From Salsipaludibacter sp963735045 (GTDB lineage Bacteria; Actinomycetota; Nitriliruptoria; Nitriliruptorales; Nitriliruptoraceae), in assembly GCA_963735045.1 (NCBI GenBank), contig CAVTIZ010000001.1:248001-312000 (forward strand): a stretch of DNA of 64,000 bases, in the 5' to 3' direction. Made by a program: the position numbers and the translations under genes. Positions 52,339 to 60,156 of this stretch are shown here, piece after piece. A model generated the notes under the pieces. The model was not told the DNA's origin, did no database searches, and saw only the letters and a program-made list of their open reading frames with translations. The number at the start of each line of letters is the position of its first letter. Position 1 is the stretch's first letter.

Positions 52339-53516
52339 CGGTCGACGTCTCCCACCACGAAGAACACCGAACCCAGGATGGCCACGGCGTCGGGCATCAG
52401 CTGGCCACGGAGCAGGTGCGGCAGCACCTGGACGTTGGAGAAGGACGGGGTGCGCATCTTGAACCGCCAGGGGTTCTTGGACCCGTCGGACTGCAGGTAG
52501 TAGCCCAGCTGCCCGAGCGGGTTCTCGGTCCGGACGTAGGTCGTGCCCTCCGGCGCCTTGACCATCTTGGGCAGCTTGGTGTTGACCGGGCCCGGCCCGA
52601 TGTGGTCGTGGATCTGTTCGATGACGTCGAGGCTGGCCTCGATCCGACCCAGCAGCACCGCGAAGCGGTCGAAGCTGTCGCCGTTGTCACCGGTCGGGAC
52701 CCGGACGTCGATCTCGCCGTACTTCAGGTAGGGCTCGGTGACGCGCGAGTCCTCGGGCACCCCGGCGGCGTGCAGCGTGGGGCCGGTCACGCCGTAGGCC
52801 AGCGCGAGCTCCGGCGGCAGCGCGCCGATGCCCTTGGTGCGGGCATGGAAGATCTCGTTGCCCAGGATCAGGTCGACGTAGTCCGGCAGGCGTGCCCGCA
52901 TCGTCGCCAGCTCCTCGTGCGACTGGCGCAGGAAGCCCTTGGGGAGGTCGATCTTGACCCCGCCCGGCTGGTTGTAGGTGAAGTGCAGGCGGCCACCGGT
53001 CGCCGACTCCAACAGGTACTGGATGTCCTCGCGTTCGCGGAAGGCGTAGAACATCGGGGTGATCGCCCCGAGCTCGATCGCGTAGGAGCCGATGAACATC
53101 AGGTGGTTGAGCACCCGGTTCCACTCGGCCAGCAGCATGCGGATCCACTGGGCCCGGTCCGGGACCTCCATCTCCAGCATCTTCTCGACCGCCAGTGCCA
53201 CGCCGAGCTCGTTGCAGAACCCCGACAGCCAGTCGTGGCGGTTGGTCAGCGCCATGATCTGGCGGTAGTCGCGGTACTCGGCCAGCTTCTCGAAGCCACG
53301 GTGCATGTAGCCGATGACCGGCCGGGCATCCCGGATGCGCTCGCCGTCCATGTCCAGCACGACCCGCAGCACGCCGTGCGTCGCCGGGTGGGCGGGTCCG
53401 ATCGACAGGCTCATCTCCGCGGTGTCGAAGTCCGCGTTGCCACGGAACTCGAACACCACGTCCTCGGCCGGCGCGTTGCCGGGCAGGACCTTCTCGGAGG
53501 TGTCGAGGTCGCTCAT
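52335..53516 (-). CDS. nuoD: NADH-quinone oxidoreductase subunit D
   Basis: A 393-aa 49-kDa-type subunit that forms the quinone-reduction site with NuoB. Seen: SIGPAHPATHGVLR (with the quinone-contacting histidine), GYMHRGFEKLAEYRDYRQ and TGPTLHAAG. Normal length for a separate NuoD. The ATG overlaps the stop of the sunset-domain gene, so the extra gene is translated directly before NuoD. Confidence 0.96.
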   Translation of the reverse strand: MSDLDTSEKVLPGNAPAEDVVFEFRGNADFDTAEMSLSIGPAHPATHGVLRVVLDMDGERIRDARPVIGYMHRGFEKLAEYRDYRQIMALTNRHDWLSGFCNELGVALAVEKMLEMEVPDRAQWIRMLLAEWNRVLNHLMFIGSYAIELGAITPMFYAFREREDIQYLLESATGGRLHFTYNQPGGVKIDLPKGFLRQSHEELATMRARLPDYVDLILGNEIFHARTKGIGALPPELALAYGVTGPTLHAAGVPEDSRVTEPYLKYGEIDVRVPTGDNGDSFDRFAVLLGRIEASLDVIEQIHDHIGPGPVNTKLPKMVKAPEGTTYVRTENPLGQLGYYLQSDGSKNPWRFKMRTPSFSNVQVLPHLLRGQLMPDAVAILGSVFFVVGDVDR

Positions 53517-54562
53517 GACCGCTCCCCTTCCGTCGACTCGTCCTCGGGTTCGTCGGCGTCAAGGTCCCCGGGCTCGTCGCCGTCCTGCGCCTCGGGTTCG
53601 GGATCGGATGTCTCACCCACGGCGTCGCCGGACTCGTCCTCGGGCTCGTCGCCGTCCTGCGCCTCGGGTTCGGGAAGGTCGGCGATGGGCTCGCGGTCGT
53701 GGGTGTCCAGGGCACCGAAGCCACGGGGCTGCTTGCCCGTCCGACCGGGATCCGCCGGACCGCCGTCGCGCTCGAGGGTGCCGCCGACGGGGTCTGGCCC
53801 GTCGCCGTCGCCATCGTCGTCGTCGAGGTCCTCGACCGCGCCGTCGAGTGCGGGGACGGCACCGTGCGGGCCCTCGCCGACCCGCTCCAGCGTCAGCCCC
53901 TCACGCGCCTCCGGGTCCCAGTGGACGAAGCCGGCGGCACGAGCCGTCGACTCGTCGACGAACCAGGCGATCGCCGACACGTCGTCGAACGACGGCGAGT
54001 CCGGGGTGTGGTAGACCGTCCCGGTGCCGGTCGCCTTGACGGGCCAGCCGTCCGGGCCCGACCCGCCGACCATCGGCTGCGCCGAGCCGGGACCGTAGGG
54101 CCCGACGTGGTCCGCGGCGATGCTGGTCTCGGCCAGGTCCTCGACCTGGTGGTCGCCGGGGTTGACGTGCGTGGCCGAACTGCCGGTGGAGCCGCGTGGC
54201 GTCGACGTCGAGGCCAACCCCGACCGGTGGGGCGTCTCAGCCTCGGGATCGCCGCTGGCGGTACCCGTGATGGTCGTGGCACCCGACGGGTCGAGGTCGG
54301 TCCGCTCGTAGGGGTCCCAGTGCTCGAACCCGGCGGCCCGGGCGGCGTCGACGTCGGCGAACCACACGTCGGCCTGCGCGGTCCGCCAGTCCGGGGAGTC
54401 CGTGGTGTGGAAGACCATGGCCTCCTCGGTGGCCTTGATGGTCCATCCGTCGGGGCCCGACCCGTCGGCCCGCGGCCACGCGGACTCGGGGCCGTGCGGG
54501 CCCTCGCGCTCGTCGGGCGACTGGTCGTCGACCGACGGTTCGGAGGTGGTGTCGTCGGTCAC
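53513..54562 (-). CDS. Unusual nuo-operon protein with two sunset-like repeats
   Basis: A 349-aa acidic soluble protein with no signal peptide or membrane segment, placed between nuoC and nuoD. It overlaps both by four bases (GTGA and ATGA). Two related repeats stand at about residues 36-84 and 168-216. Each runs GSGPDGWxxKAT, then FHTTDSP or YHTPDSP, then WFADVDAARAAGF or WFVDESTARAAGF, then HWDP. This resembles the short sunset domains appended to some actinobacterial proteins; the family name is from memory and should be checked. The tail (230-349) is Asp/Glu-rich with an internal repeat of PEPEAQDGDEP. No cysteine cluster or catalytic motif is seen. Its position suggests an accessory or assembly part of complex I, but the function is unknown. 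Confidence 0.75.
   Translation of the reverse strand: MTDDTTSEPSVDDQSPDEREGPHGPESAWPRADGSGPDGWTIKATEEAMVFHTTDSPDWRTAQADVWFADVDAARAAGFEHWDPYERTDLDPSGATTITGTASGDPEAETPHRSGLASTSTPRGSTGSSATHVNPGDHQVEDLAETSIAADHVGPYGPGSAQPMVGGSGPDGWPVKATGTGTVYHTPDSPSFDDVSAIAWFVDESTARAAGFVHWDPEAREGLTLERVGEGPHGAVPALDGAVEDLDDDDGDGDGPDPVGGTLERDGGPADPGRTGKQPRGFGALDTHDREPIADLPEPEAQDGDEPEDESGDAVGETSDPEPEAQDGDEPGDLDADEPEDESTEGERS
53563..53674. repeat. Direct repeat in the acidic tail of the sunset-like protein
   Basis: Two near-identical stretches of about 38 bp (53563-53601 and 53636-53674), offset by 73 bp, share a GGGCTCGTCGCCGTCCTGCG core. They encode the EPEAQDGDEP repeats at the C-terminus. Confidence 0.75.
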
Positions 54563-55842
54563 GACGTCCCCCCAGCCGGCTCGTCGGTCCCGTTCGCGTC
54601 GTCGGACTGGTCGTCGTCGGGGTCCGACCCCTCGGCCACGGCGTCATCGGGTGGCGGCGTGCCCGACGGGATCGGCGTGACGTCGGCGTCGTCGTGCGGC
54701 CCCGCCTGCTCGGCGGCCCGGGCCTCCCGGGCGGTGGCCTGGTCGGCGCGGGCGGTCTCCGCGGCCTCGCGGGCAGCGGCCGCCGCGTCGACATCGACGC
54801 CGTCGGACGCGGCGGTGTCGATGGACGCCGGGGTCCCGTCACCGGGCGGGGGTGCGGCCTGGCCGGCGGTCCGACCCTCGGTCCCCCCACCGACGTCACC
54901 GTCCGGGTGCTCGCGCTCGCCCTCGGTCACCTCACCCGCCGGGGCCTCCTCGTCCACCACCGCGCCGGCGTCGGGTCCCGCCGCCTCGGCCGTGGCGCGC
55001 TCGGCGGCACGCTGCTGCTTGATGAAGGCGGCCTTGGCCTTGGACCGCGCGATGCGCTCCGACTTGCCGTCGGCGATCAGGCGGTCGTAGGTCTCCTGGT
55101 CGAGTTGGACCTCCTCGCGCTCGGGCGCCTCCGCGGACGCATTGGACGCGGCGGCGCCACCCGACGCCCCCTTGTCCGCGTCGATCTCGGGCTCCGGGCC
55201 CGGGTTGGCCTCGCGGGCCTGGCGAGCGATGATCTCGTCGAGGCCGGAGGGGCCGGGGGCCTCGCCGACCGCCGGCTCGCGCACGACGACGTTGCCGTCC
55301 TCGTCGGGTTCGGCCGGGTCCTTCACCCCGGGCCACGGCTTGGCCACGCGCGACGCCAGCGGGAACTCCTTGCGCAACGGCCACCCCTCGAAGTTCTCCA
55401 CGCACAGGATCCGTGGGAGGATCCCGGGGTGGCCGGGGAAGTCGATGCCGAACATGTCGAACGCCTCGCGTTCGTGCCAGTTCGCGCCGATGTAGAGGTC
55501 CACGACCGAGTCGAGCTCGGGCGCGTCCCGGCCACCCTCGCACCGGGTCCGCAGCAGGATCCGACGACCCTTGGAGGTCGAGTAGAGGATCGCGACCACG
55601 TCGATGCCGTCCACGCCACCGTCCACGCCGAACAGGCAGTCGAACAGGTCGAAGGCCAGCAGCTGGTCGTCACGACAGGTCGCGACTGCCGCATGCCACG
55701 ACGACGACGCGACCTGGATCGTCAGTTCGCCGTACTCGACCAGGTCGCCGAGCACGCCGTCACCCAGCCGGTCGCGCAGCAGCGCGGCCGTCTCGGCGTC
55801 GTCCAGGGCGGTGTCCCTGCGGGCCAGGACCGGGTAGCTCAT
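54559..55842 (-). CDS. nuoC: NADH-quinone oxidoreductase subunit C with long C-terminal extension
   Basis: The first 185 residues form a normal NuoC (30-kDa) subunit of the peripheral arm, including ANWHEREAFDMFGIDFPGHPG and the RKEFPL segment. Another 240 residues follow, rich in Ala, Glu, Asp and Pro. They contain a helix near residues 255-290 reading ETYDRLIADGKSERIARSKAKAAF. That motif also occurs twice in the NuoI extension of this operon. The remainder is low-complexity and acidic. The ATG overlaps the nuoB stop (ATGA), and the gene end overlaps the sunset-like gene (GTGA). Confidence 0.93.
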   Translation of the reverse strand: MSYPVLARRDTALDDAETAALLRDRLGDGVLGDLVEYGELTIQVASSSWHAAVATCRDDQLLAFDLFDCLFGVDGGVDGIDVVAILYSTSKGRRILLRTRCEGGRDAPELDSVVDLYIGANWHEREAFDMFGIDFPGHPGILPRILCVENFEGWPLRKEFPLASRVAKPWPGVKDPAEPDEDGNVVVREPAVGEAPGPSGLDEIIARQAREANPGPEPEIDADKGASGGAAASNASAEAPEREEVQLDQETYDRLIADGKSERIARSKAKAAFIKQQRAAERATAEAAGPDAGAVVDEEAPAGEVTEGEREHPDGDVGGGTEGRTAGQAAPPPGDGTPASIDTAASDGVDVDAAAAAREAAETARADQATAREARAAEQAGPHDDADVTPIPSGTPPPDDAVAEGSDPDDDQSDDANGTDEPAGGTS

Positions 55843-56438
55843 CGAGCGGCGCCTTCGACCTCACGCCGGACCTCGGCGTCGGCCTCGCGGGACGCCTCCT
55901 GGGCCTCCGCGACGGACAGTGCACGCGCCGAACCGTCGGTTCCGAGGATGATCGGGCGGCGGTCCTCCATGCGCTGTGGGAGGGACTCGTTCTGGATCCG
56001 GTCCTGCAGCGCGATGATGCCGTCCAGCAGGGCCTCGGGTCGCGGTGGGCAGCCGGGCACGTAGACGTCGACCGGGATGATCTGGTCGACGCCCTTGGTG
56101 ACCGAGTAGCTGTCCCAGTAGGGGCCGCCGCAGTTGGCGCACGAGCCGAACGAGATCACGTACTTGGGCTCGGGCATCTCGTCGTAGAGCCGCTTGATCG
56201 CCGGGGCCATCTTGTCGGTCAACGTCCCCGACACCATCAACAGGTCGGCCTGGCGAGGGCCGTGGGCGAACGGGATCACGCCCAGCCGGATGAAGTCGTG
56301 GCGCGCCGTGGACGCGGCGATGAACTCGATGGCACAGCACGCCAGGCCGAAGTTGAACGCCCACAGCGAGTACTTGCGACCCCAGTTGAAGACGAACTTC
56401 AGTGGCTTGGGAAGCTCGACGGACTCCATCACTCCCAT
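55839..56438 (-). CDS. nuoB: NADH-quinone oxidoreductase subunit B
   Basis: A 199-aa subunit that holds the terminal N2 [4Fe-4S] cluster. The ligands lie in GLACCAIEF, SFGSCANCGGPYWDSY and VYVPGCPPRPEALL. The ATG at 56436-56438 overlaps the end of nuoA and has AAGAAGG 7 bases upstream. A second ATG nine bases later shares its A with the nuoA stop codon (TGATG) and could also be used. The C-terminal 45 residues after the conserved domain are charged. Confidence 0.95.
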   Translation of the reverse strand: MGVMESVELPKPLKFVFNWGRKYSLWAFNFGLACCAIEFIAASTARHDFIRLGVIPFAHGPRQADLLMVSGTLTDKMAPAIKRLYDEMPEPKYVISFGSCANCGGPYWDSYSVTKGVDQIIPVDVYVPGCPPRPEALLDGIIALQDRIQNESLPQRMEDRRPIILGTDGSARALSVAEAQEASREADAEVRREVEGAAR

Positions 56439-56812
56439 TCGAGCACCTTCTTCCGCCAGGCATAGACGAGGCCCAGCACGAGGACTGCGATGAACACGAA
56501 CATCTCGACCAGCGCGAACACCGGGCTCACGCGGCTGGACTCGTCGAGTCCACCCAGGATCTGCGCCCACGGGAACAGGAAGATCGCCTCGACGTCGAAG
56601 ATCACGAACAGGAACGCGAACACGTAGTAGCGGATGTTCATCTGTGCCCATCCGCTGCCGACCGCGTCGACGCCGCACTCGTAGGTGGTGAGCTTCTCCG
56701 GGTGGGGCAGGTTCACACGCAGGAGCCGGTTGCCGAGCATGACCACCGTGTAGAGCAGGATCCCGAACACCACCAGCACGGCGAACGTTCCCCACTGGGC
56801 GTAGTAGGACAT
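56429..56812 (-). CDS. nuoA: NADH-quinone oxidoreductase subunit A
   Basis: A 127-aa three-helix membrane subunit and the first gene of the operon. Seen: YECGVDAVGSGWAQMNIRYYVFAFLFVIFDVEAIFLFPWA, the conserved block of NuoA (given here only to identify it; residues about 45-83). AGGAGG lies 6-7 bases before the ATG, the strongest ribosome site in the operon. Confidence 0.95.
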   Translation of the reverse strand: MSYYAQWGTFAVLVVFGILLYTVVMLGNRLLRVNLPHPEKLTTYECGVDAVGSGWAQMNIRYYVFAFLFVIFDVEAIFLFPWAQILGGLDESSRVSPVFALVEMFVFIAVLVLGLVYAWRKKVLEWE

Positions 56813-57021
56813 GTCCGCCTCCTGTGGTCGCGTTCGGGTCGTGGGTCGACCGGCCCGTCGGGCGTGGCCGGGGGTCGGTCATGGCAGTCGGTCGTGGTCG
56901 ACGGTGGCCCCGCCAGGGGTCGCACCGGTGGCGGTGGTGGCCGTCTCGGACGTGCGGACCGACCCTCCCCGGGGGTGCGTGCCGTGGTCTCGCGCCCAGG
57001 GGCGGGACCGGGGATCCGTCT

Positions 57022-57059
57022 GGGCTCGGGTCGGGCTCGGGTCGGGCTCGGGTCGGGCT
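57022..57059. repeat. 11-bp tandem repeat upstream of nuoA
   Basis: Three full copies and a partial fourth of GGGCTCGGGTC lie in the nuo leader or promoter region. On the minus strand they read as C-rich GACCCGAGCCC units. No regulator is evident. Confidence 0.85.
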
Positions 57060-57282
57060 GGGGCGGGGGTGGTGACGGAGTGGCACCGGAGTGCAGTCAC
57101 GTCGGGGTCCGCACGGGTGGTGATGCTACCAGCGGTGAAGTGGCCTGCCCCAACGGCCACTGCCCGCCCCCGCGCCACGAGCAACGCCGTCGGGACTGGT
57201 GGCGGGGACGGGCGGCGAGGAGGCCGCCAGGCCGCACCGACGACCGATCTCGTCGGATCCCGGGGGGACCACCATTCGATGC

Positions 57283-57296
57283 AGTTTGCGCAAACT
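57283..57296. promoter_or_regulatory. TetR-type operator AGTTTGCGCAAACT
   Basis: A perfect 14-bp palindrome, flanked a little further out by TGCA on both sides. It covers the predicted -35 of the TetR gene, so the regulator probably represses itself and the exporter genes behind it. Confidence 0.75.
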
Positions 57297-57314
57297 TGCA
57301 GTCCATGCAATAAT
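57286..57314 (+). promoter_or_regulatory. Promoter for a leaderless TetR transcript
   Basis: TTGCGC (57286-57291), a 17-base spacer and AATAAT (57309-57314, 5 of 6 to consensus) form a good promoter. The expected transcription start, 7-8 bases on, coincides with the ATG at 57322. There is no Shine-Dalgarno sequence before that ATG, as expected for a leaderless message. Confidence 0.7.
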
Positions 57315-57321
57315 GCCGGGC

Positions 57322-57984
57322 ATGCATCCACCACCGACTCCCGAGGATCCCGACGCACTCGACGGCGAGGGCTCGCTCGGCCTGCGCGAACGCAAGCGGC
57401 TGGCGACCGAGGCGGCCATGCGCGCGGCCGCCCTCGACCTCGCCTCCGAACGGGGCTTCGACGACGTCACCGTGGACGAGATCTGTGCCCGTGCGGGGGT
57501 GTCACCGCGGACCTTCTTCAACTACTTCGCGTCCAAGGAGGACGCGGTCCTGCACGTCGGTCCCACCCCCCCGGGCGGACCCGACCTGGCGCGCTTCGTG
57601 GCCGGTGGCCCCGGCGGGGCCCTGCTGCCCGACCTGGCCACGATGATGGGCCAGCACATGTCCCGCCACCTGCCGCCAGCGGCCGACCTCACCCGACACC
57701 ACCGCCTCCTGTCGGCCGAGCCACGGCTGCAGGCACGGTTCCGGGCCGGCATGCGCGCCGTCGAGGAGGGCATCGCCGCCGCCATCGCCGAGCGCACGGG
57801 CCGTGACGCCGGCGACCACGAGGTCCAGGTGCTGGTGGCCGTGGTGTCCGGGCTGGTCCGGGTGTCGATGATGCGCTGGGTCGCCGACGGGGGCGAGTCG
57901 CCGTTGGCCGACCAGCTGGACCACACCTTCGGCCTGCTCGACCGTGCCCTGGACACCGACGTCCTCCTGCCCCCCCGCACCTGA
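57322..57984 (+). CDS. TetR-family transcriptional regulator
   Basis: A 220-aa one-component repressor. The N-terminal helix-turn-helix (about residues 28-72) contains AALDLASERGFDDVTVDEICARAGVSPRTFFNYFASKEDAV, the conserved block of this family (residues 33-73, cited to locate it). The C-terminal ligand domain has no close match I can name. I chose the ATG at 57322 from the leaderless promoter; an ATG at 57313 overlaps the -10 and is unlikely. It lies 83 bases before an ABC exporter on the same strand, so an exported toxic compound is the likely inducer. Confidence 0.9.
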   Translation: MHPPPTPEDPDALDGEGSLGLRERKRLATEAAMRAAALDLASERGFDDVTVDEICARAGVSPRTFFNYFASKEDAVLHVGPTPPGGPDLARFVAGGPGGALLPDLATMMGQHMSRHLPPAADLTRHHRLLSAEPRLQARFRAGMRAVEEGIAAAIAERTGRDAGDHEVQVLVAVVSGLVRVSMMRWVADGGESPLADQLDHTFGLLDRALDTDVLLPPRT

Positions 57985-58067
57985 ACCCCGATCCCGGCAC
58001 CTGATCCCGACCTCCCGCCCCCGAACGCGACGTCCCACCGACCCCGACACCTCCACCAGGAATCGCC

Positions 58068-59183
58068 ATGCCACCGCAACCGTCCACCGCGACACCCGAC
58101 GACGCCCGCCGCGAGGCCCCGAGCGACGCGATCGTCGACGCCCGGGGAATCGTCGTCCGCTTCGGTGACCTGACCGCCGTCGACGGCGTCGACCTGCAGG
58201 TCCGCCGCGGCTCCATCTACGGCCTGCTCGGTCCCAACGGGGCCGGCAAGACCACCCTGATCCGCGTGTTGTCGACGCTGCTCAAGCCCGACGCCGGCAC
58301 GGCGACCGTCGCGGGCGCGAACGTGATCGACGACCCGCAGGCCACGCGCGGCCGCATCGGACTGGCGGGCCAGTTCGCGGCCGTCGACGAATACCAGACC
58401 GGCCGCGAGAACGTCGAGATGGTGGGCCGGCTCTACCGGCTGGACAAGGCCGAGGCGCGGCGCCGGACCGGCGACATCCTCGACACGATCGGTCTCACCG
58501 ACGCCGCCGACCGACGCGTCGGCACCTACTCCGGGGGCATGCGTCGCCGACTCGACCTGGCCGCGTCGCTGGTGGGTCGACCCGAGGTGATGTTCCTCGA
58601 CGAGCCCACGACCGGGATCGACCCTCGGAGCCGCGTCGGCGTGTGGGACTTGATCAACGACCTCGTCGACGGTGGCACCACCGTCCTGCTGACCACCCAG
58701 TACCTCGAGGAGGCCGACCAACTGGCCGACCGGATCGGCGTGATCGACGAGGGCCGGATCATCACGGAGGGGACGGCGACGTCCCTGAAGGCCACGCTGG
58801 GGGGCTCGATCGTCGAGATCGAGGCCGACCCGGACCAACTCGACACCTACCGCTCGGTGCTCGAGCACGTCGGGGCCGGAGAGGTCACCACCGACAGCCA
58901 CCGCGACCAGGTCCGCGTGCCGGCCGGCGAGGGCGCCGAGACGCTGATGGCCGTGACCCGGAAGCTGGACGAAGCCGGGCTGACCCCGCGCGACATCACC
59001 GTGCACAAGCCGACCCTCGACGACGTGTTCCTGTCCCTGACCTCGTCCGGCGACGACGGGCAGCGGCCGGCACCCGAGTCGTCCCCGCCCGACACCCCCA
59101 AGACCAGCCCCGAGACCAGCCCCGACCAGCCCCGACACCAGCCCCGACACCAGCCCCGACACCACTCCCGCCACCACCCCTGA
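58068..59183 (+). CDS. ABC exporter ATPase, DrrA-like
   Basis: A 371-aa cytosolic ATPase. Walker A GPNGAGKTT is at about 55-63, the signature YSGGMRRRLDLA near 154, Walker B VMFLDEPTTGIDP near 171, and the H-loop region is replaced by TTQYLEEAD, as in DrrA-type daunorubicin exporters. The C-terminal domain is of the DrrA type (PTLDDVFLSLT). The last 25 residues are a repeat of QPRH units, encoded by a 12-bp tandem repeat. AGGAA lies 6 bases before the ATG. It pairs with the permease 24 bases downstream. Drug or lipid export is inferred. Confidence 0.93.
   Translation: MPPQPSTATPDDARREAPSDAIVDARGIVVRFGDLTAVDGVDLQVRRGSIYGLLGPNGAGKTTLIRVLSTLLKPDAGTATVAGANVIDDPQATRGRIGLAGQFAAVDEYQTGRENVEMVGRLYRLDKAEARRRTGDILDTIGLTDAADRRVGTYSGGMRRRLDLAASLVGRPEVMFLDEPTTGIDPRSRVGVWDLINDLVDGGTTVLLTTQYLEEADQLADRIGVIDEGRIITEGTATSLKATLGGSIVEIEADPDQLDTYRSVLEHVGAGEVTTDSHRDQVRVPAGEGAETLMAVTRKLDEAGLTPRDITVHKPTLDDVFLSLTSSGDDGQRPAPESSPPDTPKTSPETSPDQPRHQPRHQPRHHSRHHP
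59124..59172. repeat. 12-bp tandem repeat at the 3' end of the DrrA-like gene
   Basis: Three copies of a CAGCCCCGACAC unit plus degenerate copies encode the QPRHQPRH tail. The period is a multiple of three. The conserved DrrA domain ends before it, so the tail is an extra. Confidence 0.8.
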
Positions 59184-59207
59184 CCGGACCGACCGGAAGG
59201 CCCGCCG

Positions 59208-60041
59208 ATGACCGCCGCCACCACCACCAGCTCCCGCATCAGCCTGTCCGATGCCATCAGCGACACCCTGGTCGTGACCCGGCGAGGACTGGTGCGCAAC
59301 ATCCGCCTGCCCCAGTTGCTGGTGTTCGCCACGATCCAGCCGGTCATGTTCCTGCTGCTGTTCAACTACGTCTTCGGCGGGGCCATCGGCCAGACCATCC
59401 CGGCGGCCGCGGACGGCAAGTACATCAACTGGCTGATGCCCGGCCTGCTGGTCCAGATCGTGGCCTTCGGCGCCGGACAGACGGCCGTCGGCCTGACCGA
59501 GGACCTGAACAACGGGGTCATCGACCGCTTCCGGTCGCTGCCCATGGCCCGGTCCGCGGTCCTCGCGGGTCGCACCATCGCCGACCTGGCCCGCAACACC
59601 TTCGTCGTCACCCTGATGCTGCTCGTGGCCGTGCTGATCGGCTTCCGGTGGCAGACCGGGTTCCTGCCCTTCCTCGGTGGGGTGGCGCTGGGACTGGCCT
59701 TCGCGTTCGCCCTGTCCTGGGTGATGGCGTCGATGGGCCTCAAGATCAAGAACCCCGAGGCCGTGCAGTCGGCCGTCTTCATCCCCGTGTTCCCGTTCGT
59801 GTTCGCCTCGTCCGTGTTCGTACCGACCGACACGATGCCCACGTGGCTGCAGGCGTTCGCCGACAACCAGCCCGTCACCGTGATCGCCAACGCGATCCGC
59901 GGCCTGATGCTGGGCCAGGGCGCCCTGCCCACCGGCCAGACCGTCTCCGGACAGGTCTGGCTGTCCCTGGCCTGGATCGCCGGGCTCATCGTGGTGTTCG
60001 CCCCGTTGGCCGTGCGCCTGTACCGCCGCGCGGTCGTCTGA
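59208..60041 (+). CDS. ABC-2 type exporter permease, DrrB-like
   Basis: A 277-aa inner-membrane protein of the ABC-2 family with six hydrophobic segments. It has the typical EDLNNGVIDRFRSLPMARSAVLAGR cytoplasmic loop and the late block PVTVIANAIRGLMLG. It completes the exporter with the DrrA-like ATPase, and probably works as a homodimer. GGAAGG precedes the ATG. A short GCCCGC/GCGGGC inverted repeat (60042-60063) follows the stop but has no T-run. Confidence 0.93.
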   Translation: MTAATTTSSRISLSDAISDTLVVTRRGLVRNIRLPQLLVFATIQPVMFLLLFNYVFGGAIGQTIPAAADGKYINWLMPGLLVQIVAFGAGQTAVGLTEDLNNGVIDRFRSLPMARSAVLAGRTIADLARNTFVVTLMLLVAVLIGFRWQTGFLPFLGGVALGLAFAFALSWVMASMGLKIKNPEAVQSAVFIPVFPFVFASSVFVPTDTMPTWLQAFADNQPVTVIANAIRGLMLGQGALPTGQTVSGQVWLSLAWIAGLIVVFAPLAVRLYRRAVV

Positions 60042-60156
60042 GCCCGCGGCCCCGGCGGCGGGCCAGGTTCCCGATCGGACAGGGTGTCGAGCGCGACGGG
60101 ACTCCTAGGGTCTCGACCGACCCTGGACCCGACCTGCCCCCCGATCCGGAGTGCGC

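Larger units (their letters stand above)
56813..57321. other. Intergenic control region between nuoA and the TetR gene
   Basis: This 509-base divergent spacer has no convincing gene. It contains an 11-bp tandem repeat (57022-57059) and, at its right end, the TetR promoter and operator. A weak promoter candidate for the nuo operon is TAGCAT on the minus strand (complement of 57123-57128), with TTGGGG 19 bases upstream; the spacing is poor. Confidence 0.55.

Noticed and set aside
56813..57321. RNA gene or riboswitch in the nuoA-TetR spacer
   Set aside because: No tRNA cloverleaf or known riboswitch core could be drawn; only simple repeats and promoter elements were seen.
60042..60063. GCCCGC/GCGGGC inverted repeat after the DrrB-like gene as a terminator
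   Set aside because: Only six base pairs, in a region where such matches are expected by chance at this GC content, with no T-run.
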